DNA from: Candidatus Mediterraneibacter intestinigallinarum
Lineage (GTDB): Bacteria; Bacillota; Clostridia; Lachnospirales; Lachnospiraceae
Assembly (NCBI GenBank): GCA_019119265.1
Contig: DWXI01000077.1
Coordinates: forward strand, 1 to 49,600
Length of the DNA stretch: 49,600 nucleotides
Reading direction: 5' to 3'
Positions 37,247 through 46,207 of this stretch are shown here, piece after piece. The notes beneath the pieces are model-generated. The model saw nothing but the letters and a program-made list of their open reading frames with translations, was not told where the DNA came from and ran no database searches. The translations under genes were made by a program, and so were the position numbers. Position 1 is the stretch's first letter. Every line of letters starts with the position of its first letter.

Positions 37247-38617
37247 TCACAGCTTCAGCTCCAGGGCCACATCCGACTGGCGTATGGCCTTTTCTCCTGT
37301 GAATTCTTCCCATCGCTTTACGATGGCGTCGCAGTATCGCTCATCAAATTCCATGATGTACGCTGCGCGGTTCAACTGCTCCGCTGCCATGAGCGTCGTT
37401 CCGCTGCCTCCGAAGAAGTCAGCCACATTCCATCCGGGGCGGCTTGAGTTCTTCATGAGCTTTCCGATAAGGGGAACCGGCTTCATTGTGGGGTGAATGT
37501 CGTTTTTCGCCGGCTTGTCTTCATAGAAAACGGTTGTTCTATCCTTGAATGCGTCCTGCATCTGGCGTATGTAGGTGATGAGGTCTTCTTTTTTCATTCC
37601 CTCTAGGTCCGCATCCTCCTCAAGAATGACGGTGTCCTGAGTTCGGTCATCAATGAAGTAGTGGGCGGCTCCCTCCTTCCATCCGTATAAGATCGGCTCA
37701 TGCCTCCACTGGTAGTCCTGGCGCCCAAGAACGAAGGAGTTCTTCTCCCATACAAGGCACTGGGCCAGCTTTAGGCCGGCTTCCTTGAGCGCTGATCTGA
37801 AGGTCAGTCCATTTGTGTCTGCATGAAACACGTAGATAGCGGCCCCTGGTCTCATGACCTCGCTCATCCGCTCGTATGCCTGAAGAATGAACTCGTAGAA
37901 GCTGCCATCATCCATGTGATCGTTTGCGATGGAGCTCTGCTTCCGAAGCGGATCCGCCTCCAGGTACTGGTTCAGGCTCTCCACCTTCTCCTCGTAGTTC
38001 ACGTTGTAGAGCGGATCCGTGATCACGAGGTCCGCCACCTCTCCGTTCATGAGTGCTGCGATGTCTGAAGGGGATGTGCTATCCCCACACATGAGCCTGT
38101 GGCGCCCCATTATCCACAGATCTCCCTTTCTCGTTGTTGGTTCTGTGATTTCTTCCAGCGCGCTGTCGATGTCGAACTCATCCTCTTCCGCCTCCAGATC
38201 ATCGTCCAGCCGGATGCAGAGATCCTCCACCTCCTGGCTTGAGAATCCGGTTGCTGTCAGATCGTATCCGTCAAGATCGAGCTCCAGAAGGAGGTCTCTC
38301 AGCTTCATCTCATCCCACTCGCCGGTTATCTTGTTCAGGGCGATGTTCAGCGCCTTCTCGTCGTTCTTGTTGAGATCGACGACGGAAGCCTGGGCCTCCT
38401 CGTACCCAAGATCTGAAAGGACAAAGTATCTCTGGTGGCCGCCGATGATGGTTCCATCCCGGTTTACGATGATCGGGTCCACATACCCGAACCGCTCCAC
38501 ACTTCGCTTGATGTCCTGATATTCCTTGTCCTCCGGGGTGAGTCGCTTCCGTGGGTTGTACTCCGCCGGTTTCAAGTCCTTTAATTTCCATGTTTCAATT
38601 TTCATTTCAGTCCGCAC
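37247..38617 (-). CDS. ParB-like nuclease domain + N4/N6 DNA methyltransferase
   Basis: LKDLKPAEYNPRKRLTPEDKEYQDIKRSVERFGYVDPIIVN...; DLVITDPLYNVNY, FFGGSGTTLMAAEQLNR. GTG start at 38617 with GGAGGAGG. Confidence 0.9.
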   Translation of the reverse strand: MRTEMKIETWKLKDLKPAEYNPRKRLTPEDKEYQDIKRSVERFGYVDPIIVNRDGTIIGGHQRYFVLSDLGYEEAQASVVDLNKNDEKALNIALNKITGEWDEMKLRDLLLELDLDGYDLTATGFSSQEVEDLCIRLDDDLEAEEDEFDIDSALEEITEPTTRKGDLWIMGRHRLMCGDSTSPSDIAALMNGEVADLVITDPLYNVNYEEKVESLNQYLEADPLRKQSSIANDHMDDGSFYEFILQAYERMSEVMRPGAAIYVFHADTNGLTFRSALKEAGLKLAQCLVWEKNSFVLGRQDYQWRHEPILYGWKEGAAHYFIDDRTQDTVILEEDADLEGMKKEDLITYIRQMQDAFKDRTTVFYEDKPAKNDIHPTMKPVPLIGKLMKNSSRPGWNVADFFGGSGTTLMAAEQLNRAAYIMEFDERYCDAIVKRWEEFTGEKAIRQSDVALELKL

Positions 38618-38691
38618 AGAACCTCCTCCTTCCCTGCCTGTTTTTTCTGATTGGATGGCAATGCGTAACGAAACGGGCTTTTCATTTTTGG

Positions 38692-38895
38692 TCATACCCG
38701 GGCAAGAATCGGACCTTCCGCGCCCCGCAGTAAAATTTGTGCACAAGTAGTACCTACGATTTTTGTGCAACATCGACAATAAAAAAGGACAGCCTCTCGA
38801 CTGTCCTGTGCCTGCCTCTGCGTCAGGCCTCTCTTATTGTCTTGCGACGCTGTGGGGAGGCCTCTTCCTTGCCTCTCCCTTCGCTTCCTTGCCAT
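38692..38895 (-). CDS. possible small zinc-finger-like protein
   Basis: 67-aa ORF with FYCRCCTKIVGTTC; would read through the terminator at 38786, so doubtful. Confidence 0.2.
   Translation of the reverse strand: MARKRRERQGRGLPTASQDNKRGLTQRQAQDSREAVLFYCRCCTKIVGTTCAQILLRGAEGPILARV
38736..38769. promoter_or_regulatory. operator/promoter-like cluster: two TTTGTGCA motifs, TTGTGCACAA palindrome, GTAGgtaCTAC
   Basis: TTTGTGCA at 38736-38743 and 38762-38769; third copy at 9578-9585 upstream of the 9664 gene. Confidence 0.4.
38780..38807 (-). terminator. intrinsic terminator between early and late blocks
   Basis: Minus strand AGGACAG-TCGAGAGG-CTGTCCT followed by TTTTT. Confidence 0.75.
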
Positions 38896-38952
38896 GGTAT
38901 CATCTTATCACATGCAAGAGTCCGTTTGGGTCTCATGTTTATTATTCTTTCT

Positions 38953-39531
38953 TTAGGTGCGGGCCTCTGTGTGCCTTGCCTCGAGCGCCTCTCTCCTCTC
39001 TTGTGCCTGCCTCTGCGCCTCCTCGTCAAGCGCGCGCCACGCCTCTGTGATCCCCTCTGCCAGCTCCTTTGTTGTGGTGCCCGATGCCTGCAGCGCCTTG
39101 ATCATCTGCTTGGCAGCCCTTGCTTCCCTGGCTTCCTGAAGGTCCTGCTGCACAGTCCCCCTGTAAATGCTGCCCATTATCTGCAGCTCATTTCTGCCGC
39201 ATTTAGCCAGCTCTATAATGTCCCTGGGATTTTGCCCCCTGCACCAGCCCTCCATAATAACGCCCATGCTCTCCCAGGTATTCCTGACAGGAAGGAGGCA
39301 CTGGAGCTGCGTTGCCATTTCCAGCATGTCCGTGTATTCCTGGGCTGTCATGGACGGGGTCTTTTTCTCATTCGCTTTCATGTTCCCTCTTATTTTCTCC
39401 CGGAATTTTTCCAGAAAATTTTTCCGGGAATTTTTTTCCGGATTTTTTTTGGCCACTTTTTTCATGCCCCCTTTTTTCTCCGGATTTTTCCGCCATGATT
39501 TTCCGGAACTCCTCTCTGTTTTCATTGACAA
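38953..39531 (-). CDS. phage hypothetical protein (start probably near 39381, MKANEKK)
   Basis: MTAQEYTDMLEMATQLQCLLPVRNTWESMGVIMEGWCRGQNPRDIIELAKCGRNELQIMG; conserved-looking C-terminal part. Confidence 0.6.
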   Translation of the reverse strand: MSMKTERSSGKSWRKNPEKKGGMKKVAKKNPEKNSRKNFLEKFREKIRGNMKANEKKTPSMTAQEYTDMLEMATQLQCLLPVRNTWESMGVIMEGWCRGQNPRDIIELAKCGRNELQIMGSIYRGTVQQDLQEAREARAAKQMIKALQASGTTTKELAEGITEAWRALDEEAQRQAQERREALEARHTEART

Positions 39532-39976
39532 TATTCCGGATCCGCTCGTTCTGAAGGATGCGCTCCAATGCGTCCCGGTATATCTTGAAGCATTGGCTCC
39601 GGCTCATATGTGCCTCTTCCTGGATCTGGCGCCACTGCATCATATCGATGTGCCGCATCTCACAGATGTCTCTCTCGTCCGAGTTTTTCGGCAGATAGTC
39701 CAGGATGTCCATGGTCTTTACGATCGCTTTGCCGATGTCGGCCTTCTGAAGGTAGATCCTCTCTTCGATGTCTGATATCTCGGCCATGACTCCGGCCGCT
39801 CCGTTCGTGTTCCTCTGGGGAGCTCTCGGCAGGGGGCTATATCCCCTGCCTCCTGGCGGCCCTTCGATCTCTTCGCGGAGCCGTCTCAGCCGATTGTCAA
39901 GCCTGGCCTTCCTGCGCTCTGATCGATAGGCCTGTCCTAAGATCCATTTTAAAATTTCCAAGTCTTCGCTGTTCAT
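39368..39976 (-). CDS. phage sigma-like/late transcription regulator (ArpU/RinA/DUF1492 type)
   Basis: ICEMRHIDMMQWRQIQEEAHMSRSQCFKIYRDALERI helix-turn-helix pattern; lysine-rich tail. Confidence 0.65.
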   Translation of the reverse strand: MNSEDLEILKWILGQAYRSERRKARLDNRLRRLREEIEGPPGGRGYSPLPRAPQRNTNGAAGVMAEISDIEERIYLQKADIGKAIVKTMDILDYLPKNSDERDICEMRHIDMMQWRQIQEEAHMSRSQCFKIYRDALERILQNERIRNIVNENREEFRKIMAEKSGEKRGHEKSGQKKSGKKFPEKFSGKIPGENKREHESE

Positions 39977-40221
39977 TAGTGCCCTTCCTTTCCAGGATCT
40001 TTCTTGCCTTTGTTTCCCTGCATGAACATGGTGTAAAGCGCCGGCACGCCATTGGCTCTCCGCTTGACGTTCTCCTGGTCTGCCTTCATGCCCATGTTCA
40101 CGACCGTTGTCACTCCCACCGCGATCTGAACCGCCAGCTCCTGGTTCAATGTGATATCGAGCGCAGTGGTATAAGCTCTCGCATAAACCTTTGTTAATTC
40201 ATCGATCATTTCCTCATTCAT
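39976..40221 (-). CDS. small phage hypothetical protein
   Basis: MNEEMIDELTKVYARAYTTALDITLNQELAVQIAVGVTTVV. Confidence 0.55.
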   Translation of the reverse strand: MNEEMIDELTKVYARAYTTALDITLNQELAVQIAVGVTTVVNMGMKADQENVKRRANGVPALYTMFMQGNKGKKDPGKEGH

Positions 40222-40730
40222 TTTGCTTCCTCCATATCCAGGTTGCATTCAAAGTCATTGATGTCCACGGCGTCTTCCTTCGTGATCGCGTGTCTGCAGA
40301 TCTGACAGTCTCCGATGCATTCATCCATCTGGTATATTCCGAGCATAGTGCTGATCGCCTGCTCCGGCCAGGTGATGAACTCCGCGATCCCGCCTGCAGC
40401 GCAGATCTGCTCCACTGCTTTCTCCTGCAGCTTGCTCGGTTCACCGACGACCGGCCGCTTCACCTCGAATCCGAAGTAATGACCGTGCCAGATCACCATG
40501 ATATCCGGCGTCCCGCCTTCGCTGTATGCTCCCTGGGCGATCTTCCGGACAAACGCTCCGGGAAAACGCTTCTTGATCGCCTTCTTGATTTTGTCCTGGT
40601 AGTAGGACTCCCTTGGGATTTCCTTTCGCAGCATGGCGATGGCCTGCTTCCTGGTCTTAATTCCTTTTTTTGCCATGTATCCATCGACGAAGCTTTTTTC
40701 GTCGAAGTTCTTTTCGTACTTCTCGAGCAC
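40218..40730 (-). CDS. VRR-NUC domain nuclease
   Basis: ESYYQDKIKKAIKKRFPGAFVRKIAQGAYSEGGTPDIMVIWHGHYFGFEVKRPVVGEPSKLQEKAVEQICAAGG; C-terminal CQICRHAITKEDAVDINDFECNLD extension; GTG start at 40730. Confidence 0.85.
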   Translation of the reverse strand: MLEKYEKNFDEKSFVDGYMAKKGIKTRKQAIAMLRKEIPRESYYQDKIKKAIKKRFPGAFVRKIAQGAYSEGGTPDIMVIWHGHYFGFEVKRPVVGEPSKLQEKAVEQICAAGGIAEFITWPEQAISTMLGIYQMDECIGDCQICRHAITKEDAVDINDFECNLDMEEAK

Positions 40731-40923
40731 GCCTCTTCTCCTCCTTCTTTCTGAAATATTCCGCCAGGTATTTCTCCTGCTCTCTGTCCTCCTGTTCCAT
40801 CCGGAACTGCTTCCGCTCCTTGTCATCGATCCAGAGCGTTGCGAGCGCCATGATGAGGATGAGCGCCGCAAAGATCACGAGGAGGATAATGCCTCCGGCT
40901 ATCCCGAATACGATGTCTGCCAC
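40657..40923 (-). CDS. small single-TM phage protein with lysine/arginine-rich tail
   Basis: IVFGIAGGIILLVIFAALILIMALATLWI then charged coil. Confidence 0.55.
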   Translation of the reverse strand: MADIVFGIAGGIILLVIFAALILIMALATLWIDDKERKQFRMEQEDREQEKYLAEYFRKKEEKRRAREVRKELRRKKLRRWIHGKKRN

Positions 40924-40935
40924 TTTGCTCCCTCC

Positions 40936-41703
40936 TTATCCTATCGGCTCCGCCTCTTGGAACCCGGTGTCTGAAGGATCGCTGTCCTGGCAGCAGGTCT
41001 CCTCTTTGTCCTGGTATTCCTCTTTATTGTCCGTCTGGTCCTCCATGAAGTGACTCGCTTCCTGATCGGCCATGTGGAGCAGCAGAACGAGCGGATATTT
41101 TTCGCACGCCTGATTAAAGGTGTTAATGTTCTGAACCTCTGACATTCCCATATGCCAGCGGATCGCGTATCTCTCCTCCATGGACAGCTTCATAAACTCT
41201 TCGATCATCATGACCGACTTCTCTCCGTGGCCATACGGGTTCTTGTCGTTCACGGTATAAAACGGGACCTGTTCCCAGTCGAACCTTCCGCCATTGTCTC
41301 TCTTGGATCCGTTCGGCTTGTAGATCTTCTGGTTCCGCATCTCTGTGCAATAGAAATTTGTTTTGCAGATGTCGTGCAGCAGGGCCACGATGACGGCGGT
41401 CTCTTTGTGGATCCGGATCACTGTCTTATATGCTACCGTGTACAGGATGTCTTCATAATCGACCTCATCCGGCGGATATGCCATGGCTGCGTGTCCCAGG
41501 AGGGCGTCGTATACGTTGAGGCTATGCTGCAGCAGCCCTCCCTCACAGCTTAAGTGAAACTTTGTGCTTGCCGGCGCGGTATAAAAATCACTGTTCCGGA
41601 TGTATCTCATGAGGGCGTCTTTCCCTGGCCGGTCCACCTGCTCCATCAGTTCTTCAAACCTTTTTATGTTTCTTTCCCTGTTCATCTTTCTTCTCCTTTT
41701 CAA
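40936..41703 (-). CDS. HD-domain phosphohydrolase
   Basis: FHLSCEGGLLQHSLNVYDALL... VIVALLHDICK...IRWHMGMSE. Confidence 0.85.
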   Translation of the reverse strand: MKRRRKMNRERNIKRFEELMEQVDRPGKDALMRYIRNSDFYTAPASTKFHLSCEGGLLQHSLNVYDALLGHAAMAYPPDEVDYEDILYTVAYKTVIRIHKETAVIVALLHDICKTNFYCTEMRNQKIYKPNGSKRDNGGRFDWEQVPFYTVNDKNPYGHGEKSVMMIEEFMKLSMEERYAIRWHMGMSEVQNINTFNQACEKYPLVLLLHMADQEASHFMEDQTDNKEEYQDKEETCCQDSDPSDTGFQEAEPIG

Positions 41704-41890
41704 ATAAATGCTTGTATTTCTTGTCCGTCATGATCACGTTTCCGTTTTCTGTGAACTGGACCAGATGCACTGTGCCGCATGCATGGCACTTCGTGGCCTT
41801 CCCGTCCTGGATCCGGCCGATCTTCCTCCCGCACTGGATGCATGTGTGGAGGAACTTACTTTTTCTTCCGCATATTCTCCTGATTGCCAT
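41654..41890 (-). CDS. small zinc-ribbon protein
   Basis: CIQCGRKIGRIQDGKATKCHACGTVHLV. Confidence 0.65.
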   Translation of the reverse strand: MAIRRICGRKSKFLHTCIQCGRKIGRIQDGKATKCHACGTVHLVQFTENGNVIMTDKKYKHLFEKEKKDEQGKKHKKV

Positions 41891-42425
41891 ATTTCTCTCG
41901 CTCCCTTTCTATCAGCTCTGCTGTTGGCGGCAGCATAATGGTGACGGCTGTTCCGTCCCGGCTCTCCCATACCTGAAGGTCTGAGTTCCATCTCATCTGG
42001 ATCAGATCGTTCCAGATCGGCCGGTCGTTCTCGATGATGCAATGCTTGAGCCAGTATTCCGGATAAGCCTCCAGCCAGATTCTGGGATGCAGCTTCTCGG
42101 CCGCGATGTCCAGAGCCTTGTCGGCGTCGTATTCCTCAAATACTGCCCTTGCTATCTCCCGGAATGTTCCCGCTGCCCTCTCCTCGTCGATGATGGCCTG
42201 CGCCTTTCTGAAGAAGGCGTCTCTTTCCTCCGGCTCGTCTTTTCGCATCAGGATCCCTCCGAAGAGAAACTGAAACAAAATCTTTTCTGTTTCGCGCCTG
42301 ATTTTTTCTAAAAGTTCATTGTATGGTTCTGCATACTTGGTTTTCAGTATCTCGGTGGGTACGTTTTCCTTGTTTTTCCGCAGTTTTTTGATGTCTCCCA
42401 GATAATCTCCCCATGAAAATTCCAT
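41856..42425 (-). CDS. phage hypothetical protein
   Basis: 189-aa ORF, well placed after iteron region. Confidence 0.6.
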   Translation of the reverse strand: MEFSWGDYLGDIKKLRKNKENVPTEILKTKYAEPYNELLEKIRRETEKILFQFLFGGILMRKDEPEERDAFFRKAQAIIDEERAAGTFREIARAVFEEYDADKALDIAAEKLHPRIWLEAYPEYWLKHCIIENDRPIWNDLIQMRWNSDLQVWESRDGTAVTIMLPPTAELIEREREKYGNQENMRKKK

Positions 42426-42441
42426 TGCATCGCCTCCTAGT

Positions 42442-42726
42442 GTTACTCCTTTTGCTATTTTTTTGGAGTTACGCTAAAACCGTTGATTTTACAAGGCTTC
42501 CCCGGTGTGTAACTCCTGTAACTCCTTTTTTTAAATACACAATGAATTTTTTTATGCGATGCATGAAAAACGTGCATCGCGCAACATTTTCTAAGCACAG
42601 TATTTCATTTTTAGGAGTTATTGGAGTTACAAGCCTTAAAAAAGCCCGAATTTCCGCGGTTTTTTGTGTAACTCCTTTTGTAACTCCTTTTGATTTTTTT
42701 TGGAGTTACACGAAAAAAGGAGTTAC
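42442..42726. repeat. cluster of ten GGAGTTAC/GTAACTCC 8-mers around a GCGATGCA/TGCATCGC hairpin (candidate replication origin)
   Basis: Exact copies at 42465, 42509, 42518, 42623, 42668, 42680, 42702, 42719; one-mismatch copies at 42442 and 42614; hairpin arms 42556-42563 and 42573-42580. Confidence 0.75.
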
Positions 42727-42732
42727 GGTCTT

Positions 42733-45504
42733 TTAATCAAATGGCAGCTTGCTTCCGTCGTCCACCGGAATAAAACCATCCGCATCCGCGAAGGACTCCT
42801 GGTGATACTTCGGCTCCGCTTTCTGAGGCTGCTCATCTTCGTCGTCAATGTCCAGCGGATCCTCTTTTTCGGAAAGCTGGCCGATGAAGAATTCCACGAA
42901 CTTGCAAACACGATTGTCAAATCGCTTTGAGACCTGGTACGTCTTTCCTTTATGGTCTGCTCTTTCTGAAGATGTGATCAGTCCTCTTTCTGCCATGTAT
43001 TTCAGAGTCTTCCTGGGGCTGTACCCTGCTTTCGTGAGCGCCTGGTTCAGCGTAGAAGGGAAAATATATACAATGTTCCCGGACTCCGATGTGGTTCCCA
43101 GGCATGTCCCGATCGCCTTCTCTCCGAAGTAAAGCCTGTTTGAGAGCACCCAGTCCACAATGAACTGGACCGCATTTTCATTGACGTCGCCCGTGTCTGA
43201 GTTCATCTGCTCCTGCAGGATGGACGCTGCCATCTTCTTCGCCCGCTCCCAGGAGTCGTTCCGGATCTGAAGGGTTTCGTTCCGTTTTTGGCTTTTCTGA
43301 TCACTTTTTTCCTCGCTTTGATCACATTTTGCCTCTTCCTGATCACGATCTTCTCCTGAAAAGAACCAGGAGTCTATCATGGAGTCGGCCAGGGCGACCG
43401 CTGCGATCCCGGCCACATGGCTTCCGCTTTTTCCCTGGCTGATGCTTGCCACGTACTTCGACATCTCTTCATACTTGTCGCATATTTCCCGCTCATCGAT
43501 GCCGATCAGCCCCTCGATAAATTCCGGGCCGGCCCATCCGCAGTTCATTGGTGCTTCCTGGTGCATGAGGCTTGCCTGCTTCTCATCATCGAACGGTCCG
43601 CCGTAGATCTCAAGTACACGGGTACTCACGCCGGTCTGGCTGGTCTCTGTGGACAGTGGTTCCTCTCCTGTGGCCAGCGCCACGGTTCTCCATTGGTGGA
43701 TGGCCTGCAGGCCCCCGCCCTTGCTTCCGCGGATCTTTCCGGTACCGGACGCGATCATGTAGATGGTCTTCTCCAGGCTTTCCTGGTTCTTTCCTGCGAG
43801 CTGCCTCTCATCAATGCCAAGCGGAAGATCACAGTAAAAGCTGGCGGTACGTTCCAGGCCGACCTGCGTCGCGTTGAAGTTTACCATGAGGCGATCCGGA
43901 TCTCCCCAGGCTGAAAGCGCTGCTTTCAGTGCTGCAGTCTTTCCGCCCTTTGAGCCTCCCCAGTTGTACACGAAGAAGATCCTCTGTTTCAAGATCCGGA
44001 GAAGTGGCGCCGCAAAGCTGGCGGCCAGTATGAACCGGAACTTGTCGCGCTCCCGGTGTGGCGCCATCGTGCGGATCCAGTGTTCCATGTCACCGTTCCT
44101 GCAGTATGCTGCTGCCATTCCTTTTTGACTGGGATCGATGTCCAGGACAATGCCCTGCTCCCTTCCCGGAATGAACCGGCGGCCTGGCTGCCATCCGAAC
44201 GTTGACGTCGCGTCTGCCTTCTGTATGATGTCGATGTTCTCCGCCTCCAGGGCGGACAAAAAGCGCACCACCTGCTTGGCGTTCTCCGATGTTACCGTGC
44301 ATCCCAGGTCGGCCAGGACTGTGATTGCCCGCGCGGTGAAGATCGTTGATCTTGGATAGATCGCCCGGTGCCATTCTCCGTCACGCTTGAATGCGATCTC
44401 GATCTTCTCTTCTCCCGTCTCCAGGCTTTTTAGCCGCTGCGTGAGGATGATCGGTGTCCTGCAGACCATCTTTGGCGTGTATTCCTTCTCATCGATCCGG
44501 CTGATCCCCTTGTCTGAATAGATCCATCCTTCCGGCTGCCGCAGGTTCACTGGGGCCCCTTTGACTGCTTCCGGGATCTCTTCCGGCTCGTCCAGGTCGA
44601 TCTTCTCTGCTCCCTGGATCAGCTTCAGGATCTTCTTGGCAGCCTCTTCTTTTCCGAACTTCATGTATACGTCGCTCGGATCCTTGCATCCCTTGATGGA
44701 TCCGCAGCTCCATCGATACACTTCTCCGAGGAAACCGCCCTCGCGCAGTCCGGAGAGCATCTTCTTCATGAATGTTTCGCCGCCCCGGTCTTGCTCCTGG
44801 TGGATGTATATCCTTAGGTCCTGCAGCATTCCGGCCATGTGAGGCTTGAACATGGAAGCTCCCGGGACTCCGAGCGTGCTGATCCCCATGTACCACATGG
44901 ACTGCGAGTCGCTCTCTCCCTCCACTATGGCTGCGTATCCGGCATCCCGGATCCGTGACAGCTTCCATTCTCCATACAGTCCGATCTTCCCTGCGGATCC
45001 GTACTTCCATCTAAAATCCTTGTGAGCGTACCTTTTGCGGTATGTGCTCTCCTTCCCGTTTTCATCGAGGTATGGGATTTTCATGTACAGCGTTCCGTCT
45101 TTCCGGTCCTTCCCGGTACTCAGAAAGCATTCTTTCTGCAGCCACTCTTCCGGAAGCCGCTTTTCAAATGCGTATTGCGCCAGGGTGTAGCTTTTATCAC
45201 GTTTTGCCTGCTCCTGCTGTTCCTCTCTGGATACGCCATACTCCTCCAGGATCTTCTTATATGCTTCCTTCGTATCGATTCCATGGAGCTTCGCATAAAA
45301 GCTCACATAGTTTCCGCCTTCATCCTCTGCAAAGCAATGCCATTTTCCTGTGGCCAGATCGACGGAGAAGCTGTTGTTTTTGTCGTCGTGAAATGGGCAG
45401 AGTCCTGTCAGATGGCCATCGGATACTATCGCCTTCTTTATGACGTTCCTATATTCTTTTTCGTAATTGACCAGGCGATCGATGTCTACTTCTGCCGTAT
45501 TCAT
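42733..45504 (-). CDS. CHC2 zinc-finger primase fused to DUF927-type helicase
   Basis: LCPFHDDKNNSFSVDLATGKWHCFAEDEGGNYVSF; toprim-like AIVEGESDSQSMWYMGISTLGVPGA; Walker A-like YNWGGSKGGKTAALKAALSAWGDP. Confidence 0.9.
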   Translation of the reverse strand: MNTAEVDIDRLVNYEKEYRNVIKKAIVSDGHLTGLCPFHDDKNNSFSVDLATGKWHCFAEDEGGNYVSFYAKLHGIDTKEAYKKILEEYGVSREEQQEQAKRDKSYTLAQYAFEKRLPEEWLQKECFLSTGKDRKDGTLYMKIPYLDENGKESTYRKRYAHKDFRWKYGSAGKIGLYGEWKLSRIRDAGYAAIVEGESDSQSMWYMGISTLGVPGASMFKPHMAGMLQDLRIYIHQEQDRGGETFMKKMLSGLREGGFLGEVYRWSCGSIKGCKDPSDVYMKFGKEEAAKKILKLIQGAEKIDLDEPEEIPEAVKGAPVNLRQPEGWIYSDKGISRIDEKEYTPKMVCRTPIILTQRLKSLETGEEKIEIAFKRDGEWHRAIYPRSTIFTARAITVLADLGCTVTSENAKQVVRFLSALEAENIDIIQKADATSTFGWQPGRRFIPGREQGIVLDIDPSQKGMAAAYCRNGDMEHWIRTMAPHRERDKFRFILAASFAAPLLRILKQRIFFVYNWGGSKGGKTAALKAALSAWGDPDRLMVNFNATQVGLERTASFYCDLPLGIDERQLAGKNQESLEKTIYMIASGTGKIRGSKGGGLQAIHQWRTVALATGEEPLSTETSQTGVSTRVLEIYGGPFDDEKQASLMHQEAPMNCGWAGPEFIEGLIGIDEREICDKYEEMSKYVASISQGKSGSHVAGIAAVALADSMIDSWFFSGEDRDQEEAKCDQSEEKSDQKSQKRNETLQIRNDSWERAKKMAASILQEQMNSDTGDVNENAVQFIVDWVLSNRLYFGEKAIGTCLGTTSESGNIVYIFPSTLNQALTKAGYSPRKTLKYMAERGLITSSERADHKGKTYQVSKRFDNRVCKFVEFFIGQLSEKEDPLDIDDEDEQPQKAEPKYHQESFADADGFIPVDDGSKLPFD

Positions 45505-45507
45505 GGG

Positions 45508-46146
45508 CTACCTCTTTTCTTTCTTTCCTGGTGTCTCTCCGATGTATATCATCTCGACCGGTATTCCGAGCCGCGCTGCTTCGCGCATTTCCTGATCCAT
45601 CCCGGAGCTGATGACTCCGTTCTCGATGATAGCCAGAACATGGTCTGCGTGCCTCAGGGCTTCCATTCCCATTCTCAATCCCGCCGATCGTTCCTCTCTG
45701 ATGGCATCATTTAAGAACTGCGGGAAGTATAAGTGCGGCGCGATCGGAAAGTCTCCGCGGTCCGCCACCATTCTGCAGTAGTCCTTTGCAATGGCCACAT
45801 TGCGCTGGACCTGCTCTTCGGTATCCGCTGCATATCTGCTGCAGATATATATCTTCCTGCCGAGAGCCGGGTTCCTGTTTGTTGACTCTCCAGCGTAACA
45901 TTGTCCCAGGTATCTGAAAGGCGTGTACACGTTTTCTCTGCAAATTGTTTCATATACGCCCTTTCCCCCGATCACATCCACAGGATGTTTTCCCTGGATG
46001 ATCCCTTCATCCCAGTCTTCGTATTCGTCATAAGCATCACGCTCTCTGTCCGTGAGCTGCATGGCGAGATCTATGTCGATGCAGTCCCCCACTTTTATGT
46101 ATCCTTCCGGAAAGTGCAGGCTGCTGTATTCTTTCCATGTTTTCAT
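45508..46146 (-). CDS. DUF4406 / nucleoside deoxyribosyltransferase-like protein
   Basis: KIYICSRYAADTEEQVQRNVAIAKDYCRMVADRGDFPIAPHLYFPQFL...MGMEALRHADHVLAII. Confidence 0.7.
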   Translation of the reverse strand: MKTWKEYSSLHFPEGYIKVGDCIDIDLAMQLTDRERDAYDEYEDWDEGIIQGKHPVDVIGGKGVYETICRENVYTPFRYLGQCYAGESTNRNPALGRKIYICSRYAADTEEQVQRNVAIAKDYCRMVADRGDFPIAPHLYFPQFLNDAIREERSAGLRMGMEALRHADHVLAIIENGVISSGMDQEMREAARLGIPVEMIYIGETPGKKEKR

Positions 46147-46207
46147 GTATAGCCGCCTCCTTGAAATAGTGAGGGGGAGGCGGGCAGTGCCCCCCCCCGC
46201 TGTCTTT

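Noticed and set aside
37247-38617. ParB-methyltransferase as part of a restriction-modification system
   Set aside because: No restriction endonuclease gene is adjacent; such orphan methyltransferases are common beside phage terminases.
42442-42726. GGAGTTAC cluster as a CRISPR array
   Set aside because: Units are only 8 bp, in both orientations and irregularly spaced, with no spacer-sized pattern or cas genes in the window.
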